A program made the position numbers and the translations under genes. A stretch of 64,000 nucleotides of DNA from Denitrificimonas caeni (lineage in GTDB: Bacteria > Pseudomonadota > Gammaproteobacteria > Pseudomonadales > Pseudomonadaceae), in assembly GCF_905120345.1 (NCBI RefSeq), contig NZ_CAJHOA010000001.1, forward strand, positions 434,001-498,000. The letters are read 5' to 3'. Below are positions 1 through 10,400 of this stretch, one piece after another (position 1 is the stretch's first letter; the number at the start of each line of letters is the position of its first letter). The notes under the pieces were generated by a model. It worked only from the letters and a program-made list of their open reading frames with translations. It was not told the origin of the DNA and made no database searches.

Positions 1-2
1 GT

Positions 3-1430
3 GCTATTTTGGTGGGTGACAACAGCTATTACGACACTTTAATGCAGTATTACCGCAACGGTTTAGATCTGCCCGTTCACCCAGAAAGCCTTATTTTGCC
101 AAGCCAGTCTGGTAGCTCACCCTTGCTCGGCATGGCCGCCTTACCAGACAGCGCGATTATTTGCTCCTGCCACAATGTCAGCAAAGGCGACATTGTTGAT
201 TGCTTGCAAGGTGGCTGTGCGTCCGTGGCTGAAGTCATCGAACTCTCGCGCGCCAGCACTGGTTGTGGCGGTTGTAGCAGCCAGCTGAAAAGCCTAGTAG
301 AGCAGCAAATGGCGGCGATGGGCATGGCCGTGAGCAGCGCATTGTGTGAACACTTTGCCTACACTCGGCAAGAGCTGGAACACATGATTCGCACCGAAAA
401 CATCCTGAACTTTAACCAACTGCTAGAGCGTCATGGTCAGGGTATGGGCTGCGATATTTGCAAGCCGACAGCTGCCAATATTTTTGCCTCGGTGCAGAAC
501 GACTTTGTACTCTCTGCCGATCACCTTGGCCTGCAAGACACTAACGATGCTTTCTTGGCCAATATGCAAAAAGACGGCACATATTCTGTGATGCCACGCA
601 TTGCCGGGGGTGAGATCACTCCGGAGATGCTCATTCTCCTGGGCAAAGTGGCGCGTGACTTTGGTCTTTACAGCAAAATCACTGGTGGCCAACGCATTGA
701 CCTGTTCGGTGCTGAACTCAGCCAACTGCCCGCCATCTGGCAACGTTTGATAGAAGCAGGCTTTGAAACAGGGCAAGCCTACGGCAAATCCGTACGCACA
801 GTGAAAAGCTGCGTGGGCAGTGCTTGGTGTCGTTATGGCGTGCAAGACAGTGTGCGCTTGGCCATTGATTTAGAGAATCGCTACAAGGGCATTCGCGCGC
901 CGCACAAACTTAAATTTGCCGTCAGTGGTTGTACCCGTGAATGTGCTGAAGCGCAGTCCAAAGACTTTGGCGTCATCGCCACAGAAAAAGGCTGGAACCT
1001 GTATGTCGCTGGCAATGGTGGAATGCGCCCACGTCATGCGGATCTGTTTGCGAAGGATTTAGACACCGACAGTTTAATTCGCACCATCGACCGCATCATG
1101 ATTTTCTACATCCGTACCGCTGGGCGTCTAGAACGCACCGCACGCTGGTTAGAGAGCCTTGAAGGTGGCTTGGAGTATTTACGAAAAGTCATTTTGCACG
1201 ATTCGCTCGGTTTAAATGCCGACCTCGACCAACAAATGGCGCACTTGGTGGCCAGTTATCAATGCGAATGGCAAACCACACTGAATAATCCAGAAAGCCT
1301 AAAACGCTTCCGGCAGACCATTAACAGTGTTGGAGACGACCCACAATTACTCTATGTCTCAGAACGAGGACAAAAACGCCCCGCTAATGCGCAGGAACGT
1401 GCGCAGCAAATCCCTCTTGTTAGCGTGTAA
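3..1430 (+). CDS. nirB: Assimilatory nitrite reductase (NADH), large subunit, C-terminal part
   Basis: C-terminal part of the large subunit of cytoplasmic NAD(P)H nitrite reductase, which reduces nitrite to ammonium. The frame is open to the left edge, so the FAD/NADH half of the gene lies outside the window. Visible parts are the end of the pyridine-nucleotide domain (ILVGDNSYYDTL), a BFD-like [2Fe-2S] domain with a CSC pair and GCGGC, a second cysteine segment ending GCDICKP, and the sirohaem/[4Fe-4S] half-domains. The latter carry the two cluster motifs SCVGSAWC (C-x5-C) and GCTREC (C-x3-C). nirD follows 22 bp downstream, so the two are co-transcribed. The family call is firm; only the start is unknown. 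Confidence 0.96.
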   Translation, partial: AILVGDNSYYDTLMQYYRNGLDLPVHPESLILPSQSGSSPLLGMAALPDSAIICSCHNVSKGDIVDCLQGGCASVAEVIELSRASTGCGGCSSQLKSLVEQQMAAMGMAVSSALCEHFAYTRQELEHMIRTENILNFNQLLERHGQGMGCDICKPTAANIFASVQNDFVLSADHLGLQDTNDAFLANMQKDGTYSVMPRIAGGEITPEMLILLGKVARDFGLYSKITGGQRIDLFGAELSQLPAIWQRLIEAGFETGQAYGKSVRTVKSCVGSAWCRYGVQDSVRLAIDLENRYKGIRAPHKLKFAVSGCTRECAEAQSKDFGVIATEKGWNLYVAGNGGMRPRHADLFAKDLDTDSLIRTIDRIMIFYIRTAGRLERTARWLESLEGGLEYLRKVILHDSLGLNADLDQQMAHLVASYQCEWQTTLNNPESLKRFRQTINSVGDDPQLLYVSERGQKRPANAQERAQQIPLVSV

Positions 1431-1452
1431 ATCTAAGCCTTTGGAGGCTGCC

Positions 1453-1803
1453 ATGACAGAACAACAGACGTGGATAACCGTAGGCCAGCGCAGCGATTTA
1501 ATCGACGGTGCCGGCGTTGGTGCACAAGTCGCGCTGTTTTACTTAAAAAAACATAACCAACTGTTTGCTGTGGGCAACCTCTGCCCTTTTAACGACCTGA
1601 ACATTATTGCCCGCGGCATCATCGGCGATATCAAAGGCGAACCTGTCGTCGCCAGCCCACTGCATAAAGAGCACTTCTCGTTACTCGATGGCCATTGCCT
1701 TGAGCAACCCGAAGTGCGTTTACCGGTATGGCAGGTTCGCTTAGAAGGGAATGTCTTGCAGGTTATGCGCCCTGCAACACAAGCAACCAGCACTTCGTTT
1801 TAA
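1453..1803 (+). CDS. nirD: Nitrite reductase (NADH), small subunit
   Basis: A 116-residue NirD, the small subunit of the assimilatory nitrite reductase. The fold is Rieske-like but the Cys/His ligands of a true Rieske cluster are absent, as is normal for NirD. Characteristic segments are GAGVGAQVALF, NLCPFNDLNIIARGIIG and VASPLHKEHFSLLDG. The frame extends further upstream inside nirB, but ATG 1453 follows a good ribosome site (TTGGAGG, 1441-1447) and gives the usual family length. It sits directly behind nirB and before the nitrite channel gene, in one transcription unit. Confidence 0.95.
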   Translation: MTEQQTWITVGQRSDLIDGAGVGAQVALFYLKKHNQLFAVGNLCPFNDLNIIARGIIGDIKGEPVVASPLHKEHFSLLDGHCLEQPEVRLPVWQVRLEGNVLQVMRPATQATSTSF

Positions 1804-1845
1804 TGATCGTTTTCTGATGTTTTTCTAGATTATCAAGGGGTTTAT

Positions 1846-2655
1846 ATGTCTTATGTTATACCGAGTGAATTTGCCAAAAAAATGGTCGATTCAGGTGAAG
1901 CCAAGTTGCGCATGTCGCGCCGCGATGTGCTGATTCGCTCCTGCATGGCCGGTGCTATTTTGGCACTGTCTGCGGCCTTTGCAGTCACAGTCGCGCTGCA
2001 AACAGGCTCGCACTTACTGGCCTCTGTGCTGTTCCCTGTTGGTTTTATCATGCTTTATTTAATGGGTTTTGATTTGCTAACAGGAGTGCTCATGTTAACG
2101 CCTTTGGCATGGTTGGATCGTCGGCCAGGTGTCACTCCGGGGGTGGTACTGCGCCACTGGGGCTGGGTGTTTTTAGGCAACTTTAGCGGAGCGCTGCTGG
2201 TGGCCTTGCTATTGTCCTTCACCTTTACCATGGGCTTTGCGACCGAACCGGGCGCTATTGCTGCCAAACTGGCCTCGATTGGCGAATCTCGTACGCTAGG
2301 TTATGCCGAGTACGGTGCCAGTGGCTGGGTGACTATCTTCATTCGCGGCATGCTGTGCAACTGGATGGTGTCAATGGGTGTGGTAGGTGCCATGCTCTCC
2401 ACCAGTGTCAGCGGTAAGACGATTGCCATGTGGATGCCTGTAATGCTGTTCTTTTACATGGGCTTTGAACACTCGGTGGTCAATATGTTCTTATTTCCCA
2501 GCGCGATGTTGATGGGTGGCGACTTCTCCGTAATGGACTATTTGCTCTGGAATGAAATCCCTACCGTATTAGGCAACCTCGCTGGCGGCCTGTTGTTTAC
2601 CGGTCTAGCGCTATACACAACCCATGTCCGTACTGCACCACAACGCGTCTTATAA
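1846..2655 (+). CDS. nirC: Formate/nitrite transporter family channel, NirC-like
   Basis: A 269-residue inner-membrane protein of the formate/nitrite transporter (FNT) family. Six hydrophobic segments are visible. FNT hallmark stretches are LMGFDLLTGVLML, GNFSGALLVALL, RGMLCNWMVSMGV and FFYMGFEHSVVNMF, the last carrying the conserved pore histidine region. Its place directly behind nirBD indicates nitrite uptake for assimilation or nitrite release. The ribosome site AAGGGG lies about 8 bases before ATG 1846. FNT subfamilies cannot be fully separated by eye, so NirC rather than FocA rests on context. Confidence 0.9.
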   Translation: MSYVIPSEFAKKMVDSGEAKLRMSRRDVLIRSCMAGAILALSAAFAVTVALQTGSHLLASVLFPVGFIMLYLMGFDLLTGVLMLTPLAWLDRRPGVTPGVVLRHWGWVFLGNFSGALLVALLLSFTFTMGFATEPGAIAAKLASIGESRTLGYAEYGASGWVTIFIRGMLCNWMVSMGVVGAMLSTSVSGKTIAMWMPVMLFFYMGFEHSVVNMFLFPSAMLMGGDFSVMDYLLWNEIPTVLGNLAGGLLFTGLALYTTHVRTAPQRVL

Positions 2656-2669
2656 GCTGAGGAGTCACC

Positions 2670-3374
2670 ATGCATATCCAAGTCTTTCAGCATGTATCCT
2701 TTGAAGGGCTTGGATACATTGAGCACTACCTTAATCAAGCACAGCATCAGATCAGCTATAGCGAATTTTTCGCTAGCCCTTGCCTGCCTTCCCTTGAGCA
2801 CATAGATGCCCTGATTATTATGGGCGGCCCAATGAGTGCGCATGATCACGCTGAGTACCCTTGGCTGCGTGATGAAATTGAGTTTATTCGCCGCTTTGCC
2901 GCCACCGGCAAGCCCATGCTGGGTATATATCTCGGCGCGCAGCTCATCGCCAATGCTTTGGCTGCAGATGTATACGCCAACCCAGAAAAAGAAATCGGCT
3001 GGCACCCGATCAGCACTAGCAATCATGGCAAGGATCAGGTGTTTCAATTCCCCAGTTGCATTGAAGTGTTTCACTGGCACGGAGAAACCTTTAGCTTGCC
3101 GCAGGGAGCCATTTGTTTAGCGCACAGTCAAGGCTGTGCTCAGCAGGCATTTCAGCTCGGGCGACATATTATTGGTTTACAGTTTCACTTAGAAGCCACT
3201 CAACAAACGGCCAAAGCGCTAGCCAGCCACTGCCAAGCTGAACTGGTCAAAGGACGCTATATCCAAAGCGCCGCCGAAATAATGGCAGCAGCACCTGAGC
3301 GTTATGCGGCGATCAATCAGTTGATGAGTGAGGTATTGGACTACTTGCTTGCCCCTGAATCATGTCAGGCATGA
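2670..3374 (+). CDS. Class I glutamine amidotransferase-like protein lacking the nucleophilic cysteine
   Basis: A 234-residue stand-alone GATase1-fold protein related to the GuaA-type amidotransferases found next to nitrogen genes. The oxyanion segment IIMGGPMSAHD and the catalytic-dyad end LQFHLEAT (His and Glu) are present. The nucleophile elbow, normally G-x-C-L-G, here reads GIYLGAQ: the Cys is Tyr87, codon TAT at 2928-2930. Unless this is a sequencing error (TGT to TAT is one base), the protein should not hydrolyse glutamine by the usual mechanism. The ribosome site GAGGAG precedes ATG 2670, 14 bp behind nirC, so it is likely in the nir operon. The substrate is unknown. Confidence 0.8.
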   Translation: MHIQVFQHVSFEGLGYIEHYLNQAQHQISYSEFFASPCLPSLEHIDALIIMGGPMSAHDHAEYPWLRDEIEFIRRFAATGKPMLGIYLGAQLIANALAADVYANPEKEIGWHPISTSNHGKDQVFQFPSCIEVFHWHGETFSLPQGAICLAHSQGCAQQAFQLGRHIIGLQFHLEATQQTAKALASHCQAELVKGRYIQSAAEIMAAAPERYAAINQLMSEVLDYLLAPESCQA

Positions 3375-3398
3375 CTCAAGGGTTGGTCAAGCCGTGTT

Positions 3399-4661
3399 TT
3401 AATTAGACGACCACACCTTAGCGGCAAAATGCAAGGTGGCAAAATAATCATCCTGGGTTTCGGCACGGCGAATCCGTTCAACGCTGCCATCGGCTCTGAG
3501 CAACAACTCTTGCGGGCGCAGTTTGCCGTTGTAGTTAAAGCCCATGGCATGGCCGTGGGCACCGGTATCTTGAATAATCAGCAAGTCACCATCCACGATC
3601 TCAGGCAAAGCCCGTTGCACGGCAAATTTATCGTTGTTTTCGCAGAGCGAGCCCACCACATCGACCATCGCATCGTCAGGGCTGGGCGTTTTTTCGAGCA
3701 CGTCAATATGATGATAGGCGTTGTACATGCCGGGACGCATTAACGCTGACATGCAAGCATCGACACCCACATAAGTGCGATAAATGTCTTTACGGTTAAT
3801 TGCCTGAGTTACCAACACCCCATGTGGGCCGGTGATATAGCGGCCACTTTCCATATACACCTTGGGCTGGTAGCCATGCTGCGCGGCAAATGTCTGCAAT
3901 AGCACTGCGGTTTCGTGGCCTAACAACTCAATATCAAAGGCTGTTTCTTCTGGGCAATATGGAATACCCAAGCCACCGCCGATATTGATAAATTCAAACT
4001 CAATATTCAGCGCTTGCCCCACTTCAGCCACGAGATCTAACAACATCTGCGTGGTTTGAACCATATATGCGGGGTTGCACTCATTGGACGCCAGCATGGT
4101 GTGCAAGCCAAAGCGTTTCGCGCCACGCGCTTGTGCTTTGGTAAAGGCGGCAAAAATTTGCGTGTGGGTTAAACCGTATTTGGCTTCTTCTGGTACGCCA
4201 ATGATGCTGTTACCGCTGCGTGCTGAGCCTGGGTTATAACGAAAACACACCAATTCTGGCATGTCTGGGACTTTATCAATCAGGCCAATGTCATCTAAAT
4301 TCAGAATGCAGCCGCCCTGTTCCTGCGCAGCCACAAACTCTTCGATTGAAGTGTTATTGGAGGTGAACATAATGTCCTCTCCTTGGCCACCGGCTTGACG
4401 CGACAGCACCAACTCGGCAATCGAACTGCAATCAAAGCCAAACCCCAAATCCGCCATGATCTTTAAAATACTGGGGTTGGGCAGTGCTTTCACCGCGTAG
4501 TACTCACGAAAGCCTGGAACATTGGCGAAGGCTTGTTGTAATCGTTGACCGGTATCGCGAATACCCTGCTCGTCATAAATATGAAATGGTGTGCCAAATT
4601 CAGCAGCGATACTGCGCAGATTTGGGTACAAACGTTGACTAAAATCGGTAGAAATAGGCAT
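3399..4661 (-). CDS. lysA: Diaminopimelate decarboxylase-type PLP enzyme
   Basis: A 420-residue fold-type III (alanine racemase-like) PLP decarboxylase, most probably diaminopimelate decarboxylase, which converts meso-DAP to L-lysine. Visible motifs are the PLP lysine in YYAVKALPN (Lys58), the glycine-rich phosphate site INIGGGLGIPY, MESGRYITGP, and the substrate-side SLCENND. ATG 4661 is preferred over an in-frame TTG at 4667 because AAGGGGG (4669-4675) is then correctly spaced. The gene starts 12 bp after dapL, its natural partner. A decarboxylase for a related substrate, such as carboxynorspermidine, is possible from sequence alone, but the dapL linkage favours LysA. It may be a second lysA copy; that cannot be seen here. 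Confidence 0.8.
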   Translation of the reverse strand: MPISTDFSQRLYPNLRSIAAEFGTPFHIYDEQGIRDTGQRLQQAFANVPGFREYYAVKALPNPSILKIMADLGFGFDCSSIAELVLSRQAGGQGEDIMFTSNNTSIEEFVAAQEQGGCILNLDDIGLIDKVPDMPELVCFRYNPGSARSGNSIIGVPEEAKYGLTHTQIFAAFTKAQARGAKRFGLHTMLASNECNPAYMVQTTQMLLDLVAEVGQALNIEFEFINIGGGLGIPYCPEETAFDIELLGHETAVLLQTFAAQHGYQPKVYMESGRYITGPHGVLVTQAINRKDIYRTYVGVDACMSALMRPGMYNAYHHIDVLEKTPSPDDAMVDVVGSLCENNDKFAVQRALPEIVDGDLLIIQDTGAHGHAMGFNYNGKLRPQELLLRADGSVERIRRAETQDDYFATLHFAAKVWSSN

Positions 4662-4673
4662 AAGCAAGCCCCC

Positions 4674-5912
4674 TTAAAGTGGTGAATGGTGTAGCAATGC
4701 CGCTTCAATGCGCTGCATGGCCTGCTGGACTTTCTCGAAATTATTGAACGCACTGATGCGAATATGCTGTTCGCCGCAGCGACCAAAACCAGCACCGGGG
4801 GTACAAATCACCCCAGCGTTATTCAGTAAGAAATCAAAGAATGCCCAGGCATCTTGCTTAACCTCGATCCAAATGTACGGTGAGTTATCACCGCCGCTGC
4901 ATGCAAAGCCCATGCGCTGAAAGGCTTGACGAATGTACGCTGCATTTTTTAGGTAGTACTCAATCAGCTCGGCCACTTGCGCTTTACCGTCTGGGCTATA
5001 GACCGCTTCTGCTGCGCGCTGGACTGGGTAAGACACGCCATTGAACTTGGTGGTATGTCGACGCATCCATAAGTCACGCACCGAGACCGCAACACCCGCT
5101 GCGGTGTAAGCAGTACAGGCTTTAGGCACGACCGTATAGGCACAGCGCACACCAGTAAAACCTGCGGTTTTCGAGAAGCTTCTAAACTCAATCGCGACTT
5201 TTTCAGCACCCTCGATTTCATAAATTGAATGGGGTACATCCTCATCCTGAATAAAGGCCTCGTAGGCAGCATCGAACAGAATCAGCGCTTGCTGCTCAAG
5301 CGCATAATCCACCCACAGGCGCAGTTGCTCACGGGTGATACTCGCTCCGGTGGGGTTATTGGGGAAACACAGATAGATCAAATCCACCGGTTCGCTCGGT
5401 AGCGCAGGGATGTAGTTGTTTTCAGCTGTGCACTCAAGATAGACCAAACCCTGATAACGCCCTGCTTGGCTCGCGCCGGTGCGTCCGGCCATCACATTGG
5501 TATCGACATAGACCGGATATACCGGATCAGGAATGGCTAAGCGCAGATCTTGCGCAAACAGTTCTTGAATGTTGCCGGTATCGCACTTGGCACCGTCGCT
5601 GACAAAAATATCATCAGCATTGATGTTGGCACCACGCGCTTGAAAATCATGTTCGGCGATGGCTTGGCGTAAAAAATCATAACCTTGTTCAGGGCCGTAG
5701 CCGCGAAAGGTCTGACTCTCAGCCAGCTCATCGACCGCTTTGTGCATGGCTTGCACGCAGGCGTCGGGTAACGGCTGGGTGACATCACCAATACCTAAGC
5801 GGATTAATTCACGCTCAGGGTGTTGTTGTTGAAAAGCCTGGATGCGCTGGTTAATTTCAGCAAACAAATAGCTGTTTTGCAGTTTTTGGTAGTGCTCATT
5901 AATACGAATCAT
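4674..5912 (-). CDS. dapL: LL-diaminopimelate aminotransferase
   Basis: A 412-residue class I/II PLP aminotransferase of the DapL type. DapL converts tetrahydrodipicolinate plus glutamate directly to LL-DAP, bypassing the succinylase steps DapD, DapC and DapE. Family hallmarks are RLGIGDVTQPLP near the N-terminus, GYGPEQGYDFLR, VSDGAKCDTGNIQELF, CFPNNPTGA, the PLP lysine segment EFRSFSKTAGFTGVRC, and the C-terminal GFGRCGEQHIRIS. The gene lies 21 bp after gltD and just before lysA, so glutamate made by GltBD and its use by DapL are encoded together. DapL is known from plants, chlamydiae, cyanobacteria and scattered bacteria; in gammaproteobacteria it is uncommon. Confidence 0.9.
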   Translation of the reverse strand: MIRINEHYQKLQNSYLFAEINQRIQAFQQQHPERELIRLGIGDVTQPLPDACVQAMHKAVDELAESQTFRGYGPEQGYDFLRQAIAEHDFQARGANINADDIFVSDGAKCDTGNIQELFAQDLRLAIPDPVYPVYVDTNVMAGRTGASQAGRYQGLVYLECTAENNYIPALPSEPVDLIYLCFPNNPTGASITREQLRLWVDYALEQQALILFDAAYEAFIQDEDVPHSIYEIEGAEKVAIEFRSFSKTAGFTGVRCAYTVVPKACTAYTAAGVAVSVRDLWMRRHTTKFNGVSYPVQRAAEAVYSPDGKAQVAELIEYYLKNAAYIRQAFQRMGFACSGGDNSPYIWIEVKQDAWAFFDFLLNNAGVICTPGAGFGRCGEQHIRISAFNNFEKVQQAMQRIEAALLHHSPL

Positions 5913-5933
5913 AATGACCTTATCGACGTAGAA

Positions 5934-7400
5934 TTAACGCGGCAACGTGCTGCTGCCCATTAAGAATTGATCCACTGCTCGCGCCGCTTGGCGACCTTCA
6001 CGAATTGCCCACACCACCAGCGATTGACCGCGACGCATGTCGCCAGCACTGAACACTTTCGCCACAGTAGTGGCATAGCCGCCTTGGGCATCAACACTGG
6101 CTTTAGCATTGCCACGGCCATCCAGTTCCACACCGAAGCCTTTTAGAAGCGTGGCCACAGGACTGACAAAGCCCATGGCTAACAGCACCAAATCGGCAGG
6201 CCAAAGCTGTTCACTGTTTGGCACTTCGACAAAAGCGCCCTGCTGCATCTCAACGCGTACGGTTTTGAGGCCCGTCAGTTTGCCGTTGCTGCCAACAAAC
6301 TCTTTGGTGGCTATCGCAAACTCTCGCTCACAGCCTTCTTGGTGACTGGACGAAGTGCGTAATTTGTAGGGCCAGTACGGCCACGTCAGCGGTTTGTTTT
6401 CTTGCTCTGGCGGACGCGCCATCACTTCAAATTGCACTACGCTGGCGGCGCCTTGACGGTTGGATGTACCCACGCAATCCGAGCCGGTATCACCGCCACC
6501 AATCACGATGACCTGCTTACCTTCAGCGCGCAGCTGCTCAGGCATCGCCACACCTGCATTGACGCGGTTTTGCTGCGGCAAAAATTCCATGGCGAAATGC
6601 ACGCCATCTAGCTCACGCCCCGGCACTGGTAAATCACGTGATTGTTCGGCACCACCGGTGAGTAATACTGCGTCGAAGTCCTGCAGCAGACTGCTTGGGC
6701 TAACGCTCTGCGTAGCCCAATTGGTCACTTTGCTATCGGCAGATAAATCGCCGATCAAGGTATTGGTACGAATCTCGACGCCTTCAGCCAGTAATTGCTC
6801 AACGCGACGATCGATATGCACTTTTTCCAGCTTGAAATCAGGAATACCAAAGCGCAGCAAACCACCTACTTGATCATTTTTTTCAAACAGGGTGACACTG
6901 TGCCCTGCCCGCGCCAATTGCTGCGCCGCTGCAAGACCTGCAGGACCAGAACCCACCACCGCCACTTTTTTCCCAGTTTTATTGCTAGCTATTTGTGGTT
7001 GGACCCAGCCTTCGGCATAGGCGCGATCAACAATGGCATGCTCGATGGACTTAATGCCGACCGGCTGTGCATTAATATTTAAGGTACAGGCCGCTTCACA
7101 AGGTGCAGGACACACACGCCCGGTAAACTCGGGGAAGTTATTGGTGGAGTGCAAGACCTTGCTGGCGTTGTGCCAATCATCGCGATACACCAAGTCATTA
7201 AAGTCCGGAATAATATTATTCACAGGGCAAGCACTGTGACAAAACGGTGTACCGCAATCCATGCAACGTGCACTTTGTTGGTGCGCTTGTGCTGGCGTCA
7301 AACCGTGCACAAATTCGTTGTAATCTTTTAGACGTAATTCAACTGCGTCGTATTCTTCTTCGATACGTTGAAACTCTATAAATCCAGTAGCTTTTGACAT
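5934..7400 (-). CDS. gltD: Glutamate synthase (NADPH), small subunit
   Basis: A 488-residue beta subunit of NADPH-GOGAT. It takes electrons from NADPH through FAD and [4Fe-4S] clusters to GltB. The N-terminal cluster region shows [17 protein letters not shown] and [12 protein letters not shown]. The FAD site [17 protein letters not shown] starts near residue 150, and the NADPH site [13 protein letters not shown] lies near residue 300. The C-terminal FAD closure is [17 protein letters not shown]. It lies 12 bp downstream of gltB and 21 bp upstream of dapL in one operon. Confidence 0.97.
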   Translation of the reverse strand: MSKATGFIEFQRIEEEYDAVELRLKDYNEFVHGLTPAQAHQQSARCMDCGTPFCHSACPVNNIIPDFNDLVYRDDWHNASKVLHSTNNFPEFTGRVCPAPCEAACTLNINAQPVGIKSIEHAIVDRAYAEGWVQPQIASNKTGKKVAVVGSGPAGLAAAQQLARAGHSVTLFEKNDQVGGLLRFGIPDFKLEKVHIDRRVEQLLAEGVEIRTNTLIGDLSADSKVTNWATQSVSPSSLLQDFDAVLLTGGAEQSRDLPVPGRELDGVHFAMEFLPQQNRVNAGVAMPEQLRAEGKQVIVIGGGDTGSDCVGTSNRQGAASVVQFEVMARPPEQENKPLTWPYWPYKLRTSSSHQEGCEREFAIATKEFVGSNGKLTGLKTVRVEMQQGAFVEVPNSEQLWPADLVLLAMGFVSPVATLLKGFGVELDGRGNAKASVDAQGGYATTVAKVFSAGDMRRGQSLVVWAIREGRQAARAVDQFLMGSSTLPR

Positions 7401-7412
7401 TGATTCTTCCTC

Positions 7413-10400
7413 CTAGCAACTTACACTGGCGATGACAGGCGCAGCGGCCTGCGCAGCAGCATTGATCTGTTCCAGCGCGCGACGGTATTCATGCGGGAAG
7501 ACTTTGATAAAGCGCTTTTTGGCTGTCGCCCAATTGGCCAGTAGTTCTTCTGCACGTAACGAGCCAGTCAAATGCAAATGCTCTTCAAGCAAACCCTTTA
7601 ATAAGGTTTCATCGGCTGTTTGCCCATGCAATGGGATACCAGCAGCCGCTTGCGCAGCAGGATCCAGCAGCGGTTCTAGGCCGACTTGTTCGGTGTTACA
7701 ACGCAGGGCAAATTGACCGTCTTGGTCATATACAAAAGCCACGCCACCCGACATCCCCGCGGCAAAGTTACGCCCGGTTTGTCCAAGCACGACGACGGTG
7801 CCACCGGTCATGTATTCACAACCATGATCACCCACACCTTCCACCACAGTGCTCGCGCCGGAAAGACGTACCGCGAAGCGCTCGCCGGCCACGCCACTAA
7901 AGAAAGCTGAGCCTGAGGTGGCGCCATACAACACGGTATTACCGACAATGATGTTGTCGCTCGACATACCTTTAAAGTCGCGGCTTGGACGCACAATCAA
8001 GCGCCCGCCGGACAAGCCTTTACCACTGTAGTCATTGGCTTCGCCGACTAGATCAAAGGTAATCCCTTGAGCAAGGAAGGCAGCAAAACTCTGACCGCCA
8101 GTACCAGTGCAATGCACATGGATACTGTCATCGGCTAAACCATCTGGGTGATGCTTAATCAGCGCACCCGATAGCATCGCGCCGACCGTACGGTTGGTGT
8201 TTCTGACCTGAGTCTCAATGCGCACAGGCTTGCCATGTAGCAAAGCCGCCTGCGCCTGAGCGATTAACTGCTGGTCAAGTGCATGTTCCAGACCATGTTC
8301 TTGCTGACTGCTGTGTAAGCGTGGCACTTCTGCAGGCGCCGTGGGTAAGGCAAATACGCGGCTAAAATCTAAGCCTTGCGCTTTCCAATGCTCAACGCCT
8401 TGGCGCATGTCGAGTAAGTCGGTACGGCCAATCAGCTCGTCAAAGCGGCGCACACCGAGTTGCGCCATGACCTGCCGGACTTCTTCGGCAATAAAGAAGA
8501 AGAAATTGACCACATCTTCAGGTTTGCCAGAAAACTTCTTACGCAGTTCTGGATCTTGCGTAGCAATGCCCACAGGACAGGTATTGAGGTGACATTTGCG
8601 CATCATAATGCAGCCTGAAGCAACCAAAGGCGCGGTGGCAAAACCAAACTCATCCGCGCCCAATAAGGCCCCCACCACCACATCACGGCCGGTTTTCATC
8701 TGACCATCAGCTTGGATCCGTACTCGCCCACGCAAACGGTTGAGCACTAAGGTTTGCTGGGTTTCTGCCAGACCCAATTCCCACGGCGTGCCGGCGTGCT
8801 TAATTGAACTCCAAGACGCCGCTCCGGTGCCGCCATCATGGCCAGCAATAACGATGTGATCGGCTTTAGCTTTCGCCACACCAGCAGCAATGGTGCCCAC
8901 GCCCACTTCTGAAACCAGCTTGACTGAAATATCAGCACTGGGATTGACGTTTTTTAAGTCGTGAATCAGCTGGGCTAAATCTTCGATGGAGTAAATATCA
9001 TGGTGCGGTGGTGGCGAGATCAATCCCACGCCCGGCACCGAATGGCGCAACTTACCAATGTAGCTGGACACCTTGTTGCCCGGTAACTGCCCGCCTTCGC
9101 CGGGCTTAGCACCTTGCGCCATTTTGATCTGGATTTGATCGGCTGAGACCAGGTACTCCGTGGTGACGCCAAAACGTCCTGAGGCCACTTGCTTGATTTT
9201 CGAGCGCAGGCTGTCGCCTTCACGCAGGATGTAGTCCACCTCAACGGTGTCTTGACCCATCACCTCGCTCAATAAGGTCCCTGCAGCAATTGCTTGGCCT
9301 TGCATTTCATTACGATAGCGCGCGTGATCTTCACCACCCTCACCGGTATTGCTCTTGCCACCAAGACGGTTCATGGCAATCGCCAGGTTCATATGCGCTT
9401 CGGTGGAAATTGAGCCTAATGACATGGCTCCGGTGGCAAAACGCTTAACGATTTCACTGGCCGCTTCCACTTCTTCGACAGCAATGCTGCGCTCAGGTTG
9501 AATGCGAAACTCAAACAAACCGCGCAACGTGGTATGACGCTTGGACTGATCATTAATAATCGCTGCATATTCAGCAAAAGTTTCATAACGATTGCTACGG
9601 GTGCTGTGCTGTAACTTAGCAATCGCATCCGGCGTCCAAGCATGCTCTTCAGCGCCAGCACGCCAAGCAAACTCACCGCCAGCATCTAATTGTTGGTCAG
9701 CCAAGGCAGCAGGATTAAAGGTGTGCTGATGACTGCGAATCGCCTCGTCAGCAATATCAAAAATACCCAGCCCACCAATTTTTGAAGGCGTGCCGGCAAA
9801 ATACTTATTCACCAGCTCTTCACTTAAACCCACCACTTCAAAAATCTGCGCACCGCAGTACGACATATAGGTACTGATGCCCATTTTCGACATGATTTTA
9901 GTTAAGCCTTTACCCACGGCCTTAACAAAATGCTGTGACGCTTGCTCAGCACTCACACCTAACTCAGGAGCAATGTCAGCCAGTGTTTCTAAGGCTAAAT
10001 AAGGGTGAATGGCTTCAGCACCAAAACCTGCCAAGACCGCAAAATGATGCACTTCACGGGCGCTGCCGGTTTCTACCACAAGACCAACAGTGGTACGCAA
10101 ACCTGCACGCACCAAATACTGATGAATAGCTGATAAGGCCAATAACACTGGAATCGCCACTTGATCACGGCTCATGTGGCGGTCGGTGATAATTAGAATA
10201 TTGCAGCCGGCATGAATCGCCTCTTCAGCCTCCGAGCACAGATAAGCAATCCGCGCTTCAACGCCGGCTTTGCCCCACTGACTGGGGTAGGTGATATCAA
10301 TTTCACATTTGCGAAACTTACCGCCCGTGCTCTGCTCGATATGGCGTAAACGTGCCATATCGGCGACATCTAAGATCGGTTGCGAGATTTCTAAACGCAG

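Noticed and set aside
423-845. A 140-codon minus-strand frame inside nirB
   Set aside because: Opposite the conserved nirB sirohaem domain; no domain recognised.
2538-3080. A 180-codon minus-strand frame across nirC and the amidotransferase-like gene
   Set aside because: It is antisense to two well-supported genes, has no recognisable domain and no ribosome site.
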